Shown one piece after another: positions 1 to 6,107 of a DNA stretch of 9,002 nucleotides. The stretch comes from Akkermansiaceae bacterium UBA985 (GTDB lineage Bacteria; Verrucomicrobiota; Verrucomicrobiia; Verrucomicrobiales; Akkermansiaceae), in the NCBI GenBank assembly GCA_002292185.1, contig DBBL01000088.1:1-9002 (forward strand), written 5' to 3'. Under the pieces are notes generated by a model. That model worked only from the letters and a program-made list of their open reading frames with translations. It made no database searches and was not told the DNA's origin. Every line of letters starts with the position of its first letter. Position 1 is the stretch's first letter. Position numbers and translations under genes: made by a program.

Positions 1-51
1 TGAGCGGAGCGAAATCATTCCCGCCCGTCTGAGTCAACGCAGCACCATTTT

Positions 52-88
52 AAAGCTCTCATCCCTCATACGGATCGAGAGCTTTTTT
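52..88 (+). terminator. Rho-independent terminator, copy 1
   Basis: The arms AAAGCTCTC (52-60) and GAGAGCTTT (77-85) form a perfect 9-bp stem. The 16-nt loop can pair further through ATCC (61-64) and GGAT (72-75). A run of six T (83-88) follows, so this is a standard intrinsic terminator for a gene reading rightward from before the window. The 44 bases 52-95 are repeated at 789-832 with two mismatches. Positions 1-51 open with TGA, which could be the stop of that upstream gene, but nothing else there can be assigned. Confidence 0.85.
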
Positions 89-161
89 GCGCCCACTCAC
101 CATGACAAAAATTTACGCTTATTCTTCACATCTCATTATCTTCAATTAACAGTCACTCCGT

Positions 162-743
162 ATGGCAAAAAAAATACTACTTATCGCTGGAGACTTTACC
201 GAAGATTACGAACTCATATTCCCCTATCAAGCACTGCGCATGATTGGACATCACGTTGATACCGTTTGCCCTGACAAGGTAGCTGGCGATACCATTAAAA
301 CGGCCATTCATGATTTTGAAGGTGACCAGACCTACACAGAAAAACCAGGCCACAACTTTGCCTTGAATGCTGACTTCGCCAATGCACAAGAGTCTGACTA
401 TGACGCCTTAGTTCTGCCCGGAGGTCGTGGGCCCGAGTATTTACGCACCAATGAGGCGGTTTTGAATCTTATCCGTGATTTTCATAAGTCGGGCAAACCC
501 ATTGCCGCCACATGTCACGCACCGGCTCAGCTATTAACAGCAGCAGGTGTGACCAAAGATGTGAAAACAACGTGCTACCCGGCTTGCGCACCTGAAATCA
601 CTCTGTCAGGGGCTGAGTATGTCGAAATTCCAATTGATGGAGCAATGACCGATAAGAACGTCGTTTCATCCCCAGCATGGCCAGGAAATGACGCATGGAT
701 GGCTCACTTCCTGAAGCTTCTGGGCACAAAAATCGAACTCTAG
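162..743 (+). CDS. DJ-1/PfpI family protein, DJ-1D (glyoxalase III)-like
   Basis: This 193-residue protein has the length of one DJ-1/PfpI domain. It has the nucleophile-elbow cysteine C118 followed by H119 (ATCHAP), and an acidic residue E17 in EDYEL where DJ-1 proteins hold the glutamate that contacts the cysteine. The stretches AGDFTEDYEL, HDFEGDQTY, EKPGHNFAL, LPGGRGPEYL and PAWPG closely resemble, from memory, the repeats of plant DJ-1D (YLS5), which detoxify methylglyoxal as cofactor-independent glyoxalase III. The likely role is therefore cytosolic removal of reactive carbonyls. Deglycase, chaperone or PfpI-type protease roles are alternatives. No signal peptide is visible. Two extra cysteines, C138 and C142 (CYPAC), lie near the active-site region. 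The ATG at 162 has no clear Shine-Dalgarno sequence, but the family's usual N-terminal beta strand (KKILLIAG) begins right after it. The gene stands alone between two near-identical terminators, so it is probably monocistronic. Confidence 0.9.
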   Translation: MAKKILLIAGDFTEDYELIFPYQALRMIGHHVDTVCPDKVAGDTIKTAIHDFEGDQTYTEKPGHNFALNADFANAQESDYDALVLPGGRGPEYLRTNEAVLNLIRDFHKSGKPIAATCHAPAQLLTAAGVTKDVKTTCYPACAPEITLSGAEYVEIPIDGAMTDKNVVSSPAWPGNDAWMAHFLKLLGTKIEL

Positions 744-788
744 TTCACATTTAAAGAACACCCCACCGCACTCACCACGTTATTACAC

Positions 789-825
789 AAAGCTCTCATC
801 CCTCAAACGGATCGAGAGCTTTTTT
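789..825 (+). terminator. Rho-independent terminator, copy 2
   Basis: AAAGCTCTC (789-797) pairs with GAGAGCTTT (814-822), and six T (820-825) follow. It lies 45 bp after the DJ-1 stop codon and should end that transcript. Stem, T-tract and most of the loop equal copy 1, with one loop change (T69 versus A) and one change after the T-tract. Read on the minus strand, the hairpin has only a short T run (TTT), so it would serve the tRNA transcript less well. Confidence 0.85.
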
Positions 826-890
826 GTGCCCATGGATCCAGCAGAACGAACTGAGACCCCCACCCGATAGACACCTATAAAATTTCCAAG

Positions 891-976
891 TACCGCCAGC
901 CGGAATCGAACCGGCACGAATGTTACCATTCAACGGATTTTAAATCCGTCGCGTCTACCAATTCCGCCATGGCGGC
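891..976 (-). tRNA. tRNA-Leu, anticodon UAA
   Basis: The minus strand folds as a class II tRNA of 86 nt. The acceptor arm is GCCGCCA/TGGCGGT, with a terminal G-U pair like that I recall for E. coli leuZ, and A73 as discriminator, as expected for leucine. The D arm is GCGGAATTGGTAGACGC. The anticodon stem ACGGA/TCCGT encloses loop TTTAAAA, giving anticodon UAA for UUA codons. A long variable arm pairs GAATG with CATTC. The T arm is GCCGG-TTCGATT-CCGGC. CCA is not encoded (CTT follows), so it must be added by tRNA nucleotidyltransferase. The gene lies downstream of the 520-residue protein gene on the same strand, with no clear promoter of its own. Confidence 0.96.
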
Positions 977-991
977 ATACTTGGAAGTGAC

Positions 992-1023
992 CTCAATCAA
1001 GCTGGTGCTCAATCAAGATGGTC
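992..1023. repeat. Tandem 16-bp direct repeat, two imperfect copies
   Basis: CTCAATCAAGCTGGTG (992-1007) is followed at once by CTCAATCAAGATGGTC (1008-1023), 14 of 16 bases identical. It sits between the stop codon of the minus-strand 520-residue gene and the tRNA-Leu 5' end. It looks like a small local duplication; no function can be assigned. Confidence 0.75.
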
Positions 1024-1029
1024 AGCACA

Positions 1030-2592
1030 CTAAGAACGCTTTTTGATTTCGTCAATGGCAGCCTGCAACGATTTGATCTTTTTTGCATCCAGCTTGGAAT
1101 TCTCTATAATGCCTTTGAGATAACTCACGCATTCTTTTGTTCCCACTTTACCCAAAATCTCGGAGGCCATGCTTAGATGCCCCGCATCCATCTTAGCAAT
1201 CTGAGGTAAAAGCATCAGTTCGGCACCTGCCTCCAACTTGATGAATTGATCACTCCAAAGAACAGGGTCCTTATTCCATAGCTCCATGAGAATCAATTCA
1301 CACCCAGCTACTTGGTGCTCGATAAGCAGCTCCATGCACACCTTCGACACCCTGCCTTCTGCATGTAGATTTTTAGCCGCGTTGAGCAAGGCCTCCCCTA
1401 GATTGGATTCCGGCTCCGCCCAGATCTTGAGCGCTCTGATGATTTCTAGCTGCAGCTCAGGATGACTGACTGGCAAGATATCAATAAACTGCTCGGTGAT
1501 GTCAGCACGAAGGTCTCCCGGCTTGGCACTGGCGAGCCGCTTAGCTGCAGCCAGCTGCCATTCAGGGTCAAAGTGCTTCAATGACTTCAAGTTGAGAAAC
1601 TCAAAATCAGGATCTTCCGGATCCTTCAGCTTCACTTCATCCACCTCAGTCATCTTTGCGCTATCCGTAAAAACCTCAATGAGCCGCAAATCTTTTTCCA
1701 TTTTTACAACCTCACCAAAACGTTCACACAGAGCCGCGATCTGCTCGATGCTCTTTTTCTGCTCCACAAGAAGAATCATGGCAGCTTGGCCAGTATCACC
1801 GCGGGGGAAGACCACCTCACGACTTACCCTGCCCGTCGCATAATAGAGATATGACGCGATCTTACTTTGTGTTGAATAATCCGCATTGCGCACATAAATG
1901 CCAACAACGTTCTCCCTCGGGTGTACGAATAATGCCTCCTCAACCGGATCGTAACCGATTCTGATGAGATAGTCGTCTATGCTTTCCGCTTCGATTGCAC
2001 TCTTAGATTCAGTCACCGGAATGAGCGAGACGTCCATAGGTTTGATAAAGGAGCTGACCGGGTTACCTGGAAACATGGCAGGAATGAACAACAATACCAC
2101 TGAGAGGATGACCGCCAGCATCACCCCTAGCCATCTGTTTTTGGCAGACCCATAAATAACAAGGATGCTGCCGAGCAGTGCTGAAAAACCGCAGAGCACA
2201 TAACGATTATTGGTTTCAATATCCCGCAAAGGCCCCTCTTTGCCTCCACCCAAGAGGAAGACAACAATCACCAAACCCATCAGCCCAAGCCCTCCGAAGA
2301 TTGCCAAGGTCTTGCGCGGGCGAGGAGGACCAACCATCTCGGGGTTGACATCATCCTGGTAACTCGCAGGCGTGAACGCCACCTCACCAATCCCATCAGA
2401 GGCCTTCTTGCCAAACTTGCCGAGCCCCATGCTTTTTTTCTCGCCTGGATAAAACCGCTCTTTTTCTGCGATTCGGTGCTCCTCACCGACTGTAAACTGG
2501 TGGTCACATGACCCGCATTCGACCTTCTTACCAAGAAAGTCCTCACCGACATCAAATTCTTGCTCACAATCGGGGCATTCTATTTTCATCAT
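1030..2592 (-). CDS. Zinc-ribbon, multi-transmembrane protein with helical-repeat C terminus, function unknown
   Basis: I do not recognise a characterised family for the whole protein (520 residues). Residues 6-29 form a small zinc ribbon with two CxxC pairs (C6/C9 and C26/C29), like the MJ0042-type N-terminal finger found on many bacterial membrane proteins. A charged linker with ERFYPGEKK follows. Three hydrophobic segments come next (about 95-115, 131-149 and 153-175). A soluble alpha/beta region (about 200-330) leads to an alpha-helical C-terminal part (about 340-520) of short amphipathic helices that resembles HEAT/armadillo-like repeats. The zinc ribbon is probably cytoplasmic; with three segments the C-terminal domain would face the periplasm, which is inference. 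On the minus strand AGGT precedes two adjacent ATG codons. Spacing from AGG is 4 nt to the first (2592) and 7 nt to the second (2589), so the real start may be the second. It is divergent from the COG1579 gene. The reading frame and composition make it a confident gene. Confidence 0.8.
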   Translation of the reverse strand: MMKIECPDCEQEFDVGEDFLGKKVECGSCDHQFTVGEEHRIAEKERFYPGEKKSMGLGKFGKKASDGIGEVAFTPASYQDDVNPEMVGPPRPRKTLAIFGGLGLMGLVIVVFLLGGGKEGPLRDIETNNRYVLCGFSALLGSILVIYGSAKNRWLGVMLAVILSVVLLFIPAMFPGNPVSSFIKPMDVSLIPVTESKSAIEAESIDDYLIRIGYDPVEEALFVHPRENVVGIYVRNADYSTQSKIASYLYYATGRVSREVVFPRGDTGQAAMILLVEQKKSIEQIAALCERFGEVVKMEKDLRLIEVFTDSAKMTEVDEVKLKDPEDPDFEFLNLKSLKHFDPEWQLAAAKRLASAKPGDLRADITEQFIDILPVSHPELQLEIIRALKIWAEPESNLGEALLNAAKNLHAEGRVSKVCMELLIEHQVAGCELILMELWNKDPVLWSDQFIKLEAGAELMLLPQIAKMDAGHLSMASEILGKVGTKECVSYLKGIIENSKLDAKKIKSLQAAIDEIKKRS

Positions 2593-2612
2593 TTTACCTG
2601 TTACAGAATCGA

Positions 2613-2618
2613 ATTATC
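2613..2618 (-). promoter_or_regulatory. Possible -10 box for the 520-residue protein gene
   Basis: The minus strand reads TGATAAT here; the GATAAT hexamer matches five of six bases of the sigma-70 -10 consensus. It would place transcription start about 15 nt before the ATG codons. No good -35 hexamer lies at 16-18 nt, so the call is tentative. Confidence 0.3.
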
Positions 2619-2656
2619 ACGAATTAATGCGCTTAAACTATTAGCTGCAGCCTTTT

Positions 2657-2686
2657 TTGACCATCAATAAAAAAAAGTTTAATTAT
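2657..2686 (+). promoter_or_regulatory. Possible sigma-70-type promoter for the zinc-ribbon/mrp genes
   Basis: TTGACC (2657-2662, five of six to the -35 consensus) is followed after 18 bp of A-rich DNA by AATTAT (2681-2686, four of six to the -10 consensus). Start of transcription near 2693 would leave a leader of about 43 nt before the ATG at 2736. It would also make the TTG at 2700 almost leaderless, which supports the downstream start. Confidence 0.4.
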
Positions 2687-2735
2687 CTCTCCCCTGCGCT
2701 TGCTCAGAGGACTGGGCTCTAGTAGAAGCATCATC

Positions 2736-3434
2736 ATGCTTCCAGAAATTGAGTCCCTACTAGTCCTCCAAGACCGTGACCAACGCATCCGCTCCTTAGA
2801 GGAGGATATGAAGCGAATCCCTAGCAGCAAAGAGCAGGCCAAGGAGCGCTTGGCTAACGACATCGCGCTAGTGGCCAGCGCCAAAAAAGCGGTTCAGGAT
2901 AACGAGGTTGCCATCAAAAATCTCGAGCTCGATATCGGCACCAGAAAAAACACCTTAGACCGGCTCAAGGTTCAGCAGTACGAAACCAAGAAAAACGAGG
3001 AGTTTACTGCGCTAGAAAACGAAATCGCCCGCTACAATGAGCAAGTTGATGAGTTAGAGACACAAGAACTCGAGCTCATGGAGAAAGCCGACAATCTACG
3101 CATTGAACACAAGAAAGCTGAAGATGCTCTCGCCATTACCCAATCAATGGTTGATGAAGAGATCGCCCAGCTCGACCAACGAGCTAAAGAAGTGAGTGCT
3201 CAGCATGAGGAGGTTTCTGCCGAGCGCACCAAGCTCGCTGCAAATATCGATGAGGAGCTACTCTCACTCTACGATCGACTGATCGTTTCTAAAGGAGGAG
3301 ATGCCATTGTTTCAGCTGAAAAAAGCCAGTGTCATGGTTGTCACATGAAAGTCGTGCCCGCCACCATGATCAAAGTTCAAGCAGAAAAAGAAGTGGCTCA
3401 ATGCGAAAACTGCGGCCGCATCCTGCACCTGTAA
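2736..3434 (+). CDS. Coiled-coil C4 zinc-ribbon protein (COG1579, CT398/FlgZ-like)
   Basis: From the ATG at 2736 the protein has 232 residues. Almost all of residues 5-175 is a charged heptad-like coiled coil, containing the family-typical block ETKKNEEFTALENEI. The C terminus is a zinc ribbon with paired cysteines C199/C202 (CHGCHM) and C223/C226 (CENCGRIL). This is the COG1579 (zf-RING_7) architecture of Chlamydia CT398 and Helicobacter FlgZ (HP0958). Those act as adaptors: FlgZ binds RpoN and flagellin mRNA, and CT398 binds RpoN and a secretion-system component. In other bacteria the role is unknown, and no flagellar or secretion gene is seen here. The open frame reaches a TTG at 2700, but that codon has no ribosome-binding site and adds a serine/glycine-rich leader, while homologues as I recall them begin close to the LPEIESLL helix. 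It lies 23 bp before mrp and is probably co-transcribed with it. Confidence 0.85.
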   Translation: MLPEIESLLVLQDRDQRIRSLEEDMKRIPSSKEQAKERLANDIALVASAKKAVQDNEVAIKNLELDIGTRKNTLDRLKVQQYETKKNEEFTALENEIARYNEQVDELETQELELMEKADNLRIEHKKAEDALAITQSMVDEEIAQLDQRAKEVSAQHEEVSAERTKLAANIDEELLSLYDRLIVSKGGDAIVSAEKSQCHGCHMKVVPATMIKVQAEKEVAQCENCGRILHL

Positions 3435-3457
3435 TTTGATACAACCTCAACTGAGCA

Positions 3458-4510
3458 ATGACACCCGAATCGATTCTTGAGCTCCTCAAGCAAGTCCCCT
3501 ATCCCGGCTTCTCACGGGACATCGTTTCCTTTGGCCTCGTCAAGGATGTCAGCATTGATGAGGGCATCGTCACCGTCACCATCAGTGTGCAAACCAACGA
3601 TGCCTCCGTACCTGAGCAAATCTTCAAAAATTGTCACGCCATTCTCGACCCGCTACCTGAGATCAAACACGCCAGGATTGAGCTCGATGTTCAAGACCCT
3701 GCCACCCAGGCAAACACGGATGCCGCAGGATCTAGCGCCATCAAAAACACCATCCCTGGTGTTAAAAACGTCATCGCTGTAGCCTCAGGCAAGGGCGGCG
3801 TGGGAAAATCCACCGTTTCAGCAAACCTCGCTGTGGCACTCGCCAAGGCCGGCCATAAGGTGGGCCTGTGTGACTGTGATCTGTATGGACCATCGATCGC
3901 CCACATGTTTGGTAGCCGTGAGCGTCCACTTGCTACCGAGGACAATGAAATCATTCCCATCTCCGCGCATGGCATACAACTGATGTCCATGGGCTTTCTG
4001 CTCGAGGAAGCTTCACCTGTGATCGTTCGTGGGCCACTCGCCACACGCTACACTCAGCAGTTCCTCCAGAATGTGGCCTGGGGTGAGCTTGATTACCTGA
4101 TCCTTGATCTGCCTCCAGGCACCGGTGACATTCAGCTCACCATTGTCCAGACCATTAGCCTCACAGGTGCCGTCATCGTGACCACACCACAAGAAGTTGC
4201 TCTCATCGATGCCCGCAAGGCCATCTCCATGTTTGACAAAGTCAACGTCTCTATCATGGGCTTGGTCGAAAACATGGCCTGGTTTGAATGTGAACACGGC
4301 ACTCGTTATCCCATTTTCGGTGAAGGCGGCGGTGCCGCTGAAGCCAAGAAACTCAAGCTGCCCTTATTAGGTCAGATCCCGATCAATATCCCGACTCGCG
4401 AGCAAGGTGACGCAGGCACCCCTGTTGCCCTTATCGATCCCGCTGAAAATGATGCCAGTGCCGCCTTTGCCGCCCTAGCAACAAGTGTCGACCAGATAGC
4501 TCAAAGCTAG
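3458..4510 (+). CDS. mrp: Mrp/NBP35-family P-loop ATPase (ApbC-like iron-sulfur carrier)
   Basis: This 350-residue protein has the standard Mrp layout. Residues 1-75 form an N-terminal MIP18/DUF59-type domain. A linker follows, then a deviant Walker A motif of the MinD/Mrp class (GKGGVGKST, 111-119), an acidic CDCDLYGPS loop (138-146), RGP (191-193) and a Walker B region DLPPGTGD (217-224). The family loads or transfers iron-sulfur clusters in the cytosol as a dimer. The site that in many Mrp proteins is CxxC, just after the ENM motif, here reads CEHG (278-281): the first cysteine is present and the second is glycine. Bacteroidetes Mrp proteins with ENMAWF, as I recall, also lack this pair, so the protein may still work. 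No strong Shine-Dalgarno is seen (GAG 3 nt before the ATG). It follows the zinc-ribbon gene closely; the bat cluster starts after a 165-bp gap. Confidence 0.93.
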   Translation: MTPESILELLKQVPYPGFSRDIVSFGLVKDVSIDEGIVTVTISVQTNDASVPEQIFKNCHAILDPLPEIKHARIELDVQDPATQANTDAAGSSAIKNTIPGVKNVIAVASGKGGVGKSTVSANLAVALAKAGHKVGLCDCDLYGPSIAHMFGSRERPLATEDNEIIPISAHGIQLMSMGFLLEEASPVIVRGPLATRYTQQFLQNVAWGELDYLILDLPPGTGDIQLTIVQTISLTGAVIVTTPQEVALIDARKAISMFDKVNVSIMGLVENMAWFECEHGTRYPIFGEGGGAAEAKKLKLPLLGQIPINIPTREQGDAGTPVALIDPAENDASAAFAALATSVDQIAQS

Positions 4511-4527
4511 AGCCGGCTTGCAAGGCA

Positions 4528-4567
4528 AGTTGCTCTGCTTAGCTCTCAAATGGCAGCTAAGCAACTT
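4528..4567 (+). terminator. Bulged hairpin after mrp, possible terminator
   Basis: TGCTTAGCT (4536-4544) and AGCTAAGCA (4555-4563) are perfect inverted repeats around a 10-nt loop. The pairing can also take in AAGTTGC outside it if TCTGC is bulged out, giving 13 bp. It lies 17 bp after the mrp stop codon. Only a poor T stretch follows (ACTTAGTCATTTTG), so termination may be partial, or the structure may serve transcript stability instead. Confidence 0.45.
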
Positions 4568-4621
4568 AGTCATTTTGCTGACGATATTTGAGCCCCAGCA
4601 AGGGACGGGCTCCGACACCTA

Positions 4622-4650
4622 TTGACAAATCAATATTCAAGCAACATCCT
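4622..4650 (+). promoter_or_regulatory. Possible promoter of the bat-type cluster
   Basis: A perfect TTGACA (4622-4627) stands 17 bp before CATCCT (4645-4650), which is a poor -10 match. It is the only good -35 hexamer I found in the mrp-DUF58 gap, and its spacing to the ATG at 4676 is sensible. Together with the hairpin before it, it suggests the cluster can be transcribed separately from mrp. Confidence 0.3.
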
Positions 4651-4675
4651 CTGGAAGCCAAGTAATTAGCGAGAA

Positions 4676-5566
4676 ATGACTCCTGAATCTATTGAAGAAA
4701 TCATGCGCCGTGTGCACCTCCTTGAGATCAAGGCGAGGCGTCTGGCGAGGGAGACATTCAGTGGTGAGTATCAATCTTCCTTCAAGGGTAGCGGCCTTGA
4801 TTTTGAGGACTACAGGGAATACCAACACGGTGATGAAACCCGCTTCATTGACTGGAATGTGACTGCTCGGAAGGACCATCCCTACATACGCACCTTCCGT
4901 GAAGAACGTGAGCTCTCTGTGATTCTCGCTGTTGATGTATCAGGATCGAGCCTCTACGGCAGCAGCCAGCTAAGTAAACGTGAGCTCGCTGCAGAACTTG
5001 CCGCCGTGCTTGCCTTCAGTGCTAATATCAATGGTGACAAAACAGGGCTGCTTCTCTTTGCCAGCGAACCCATTCTTTATCTTCCTCCCGCAAAGGGCAA
5101 TAAACACGTCTTGCGAATGATTCGTGAAATCCTAGCGGCAGAGCCCGACAACCCAGGCACATCCATCCCTGCAGCCTCAGACTTCCTTCTTCACACCGTC
5201 AAACGAAAGGCTGTTGTGTTCCTCATTTCAGACTTTTTGGCACACGATCTCAAAAAACCACTCAGCGCGCTCGCCAGTAAACACGACGCCATCGCGCTGC
5301 GTGTCACTGACCCAATGGAAAAGAAATTGCCTCGTGTCGGCAAGGTCACCTTGGCAGACCCTGAGACTGGCGCACAAACAACCGTAAATACCAATAATGC
5401 CAATGTTCGCATGGGCTTTGAAAGACTCAGTCAACGTCACAACGAGGGCCTCGCCCAGCTCTTCAAGCAACAAGGCATTGACCACCTTGAGCTGAGCACC
5501 ACCGGTGATTACCTGCCTCACCTGCACCGCCTATTCAAAGAACGCACCCGCAGGCGAAACTCCTAA
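4676..5566 (+). CDS. DUF58 domain protein (VWA-like fold), bat-type cluster
   Basis: The 296-residue protein carries the DUF58 signature at about 36-65: FKGSG, DYREYQHGDETRFIDWN, TAR. A VWA-like domain follows with MIDAS residues D87, S89 and S91 (DVSGS), T162 (GTS) and D186 (SDF). No transmembrane segment or signal peptide is visible, so it is probably cytosolic or peripheral to the membrane. DUF58 proteins are regular partners of MoxR AAA+ ATPases and VWA membrane proteins in bat-type operons; the precise biochemical role is unknown. The very basic end (KERTRRRNS) could touch membrane or nucleic acid. The start ATG at 4676 has only a weak GAG upstream, but the family's N-terminal helix (IMRRVHLLEIKARRL) begins right behind it. 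Its stop codon is 4 bp before the next gene, consistent with translational coupling. Confidence 0.9.
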   Translation: MTPESIEEIMRRVHLLEIKARRLARETFSGEYQSSFKGSGLDFEDYREYQHGDETRFIDWNVTARKDHPYIRTFREERELSVILAVDVSGSSLYGSSQLSKRELAAELAAVLAFSANINGDKTGLLLFASEPILYLPPAKGNKHVLRMIREILAAEPDNPGTSIPAASDFLLHTVKRKAVVFLISDFLAHDLKKPLSALASKHDAIALRVTDPMEKKLPRVGKVTLADPETGAQTTVNTNNANVRMGFERLSQRHNEGLAQLFKQQGIDHLELSTTGDYLPHLHRLFKERTRRRNS

Positions 5567-5570
5567 CATC

Positions 5571-6107
5571 ATGACCCCAGACATTCATGACATCACCAGC
5601 CCCGAGGAATTCCTCCTCGGACAACCACCTCTATGGCAGTCACCGTGGTTTTGGGTATTGATGATCACAGGGATTCTTCTCATGGGCTTTGTTATCCACA
5701 GGCTTACCAAGAAAAAAACCAATCAGAAAAAGCGCAGGCAGCTCCTAGAAACCGCTATTGAAGCTCTCTCAGCACTCAAAGCAGAGATCGACTCGCTGAA
5801 GCCCCAAACCTCTGCCGTGCGCATCTCCCTGATCATGCGCCAATACCTTGAGGCCGCCTTTGAGGATCCCGCCCTTTTCGAAACCGATGAAGAGCTCACC
5901 CTTCGGCCGCACGCACTGGCTCAGCTGCAGCATGACTGCCGCACAGCCGTCATTGATCACCTTCATAAGCTCACGCAGCTCAAATACGTTGAGGCGGGTC
6001 AGCAAGGTCCTATTTTAGAACTCATCGATCAGGCCATTGAGGTCCTGCACATAATAGAACCGGCCACGCCTGATCAAAAATCCGTTGATCAAAAAGCCCC
6101 TGAGTAG
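5571..6107 (+). CDS. Small membrane protein, DUF4381-like
   Basis: From the ATG at 5571 this is a 178-residue protein. It has a short N-terminal stretch with P19, P20 and W22, one transmembrane segment (about 26-45, WFWVLMITGILLMGFVIHRL), a basic stop-transfer stretch (KKKTNQKKRR), and a cytosolic helical domain. This resembles DUF4381 proteins, which lie between DUF58 and VWA genes in bat-type operons; assignment rests on layout and position more than on strong motifs. It may anchor the DUF58 or MoxR partner to the membrane, which is inference. The frame is open back to a GTG at 5505, inside the DUF58 gene, but that would add a Cys-rich leader that looks like shadow coding, so the ATG 4 bp after the DUF58 stop is preferred. 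Its TAG stop is directly followed by the ATG of the next gene. Confidence 0.65.
   Translation: MTPDIHDITSPEEFLLGQPPLWQSPWFWVLMITGILLMGFVIHRLTKKKTNQKKRRQLLETAIEALSALKAEIDSLKPQTSAVRISLIMRQYLEAAFEDPALFETDEELTLRPHALAQLQHDCRTAVIDHLHKLTQLKYVEAGQQGPILELIDQAIEVLHIIEPATPDQKSVDQKAPE

Noticed and set aside
102..142. Promoter before the DJ-1 gene (TTTACG or ATGACA with TATCTT)
   Set aside because: Hexamer matches and spacings are too poor to call; a promoter must lie here, but I cannot place it.
891..976. tRNA-Leu as an integration site of a mobile element
   Set aside because: No integrase, no repeated tRNA 3' end and no foreign-looking genes are found next to it.
1496..1843. 115-residue plus-strand frame opposite the 520-residue gene
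   Set aside because: Ser-rich shadow with no ribosome-binding site; the minus-strand gene has a zinc ribbon and membrane segments.
2700..2735. TTG start giving a 12-residue longer zinc-ribbon protein
   Set aside because: No ribosome-binding site, a low-quality leader peptide, and it lies almost on the predicted transcription start; the ATG at 2736 fits the family.
3458..4711. Mrp and DUF58 proteins share the first residues MTPESI
   Set aside because: The likeness ends after about a dozen residues and such starts are common in both families; it does not show duplication.
5505..5570. GTG start extending the DUF4381-like protein into the DUF58 gene
   Set aside because: The added residues overlap the DUF58 coding end and look like out-of-frame translation; an ATG stands 4 bp after the DUF58 stop.
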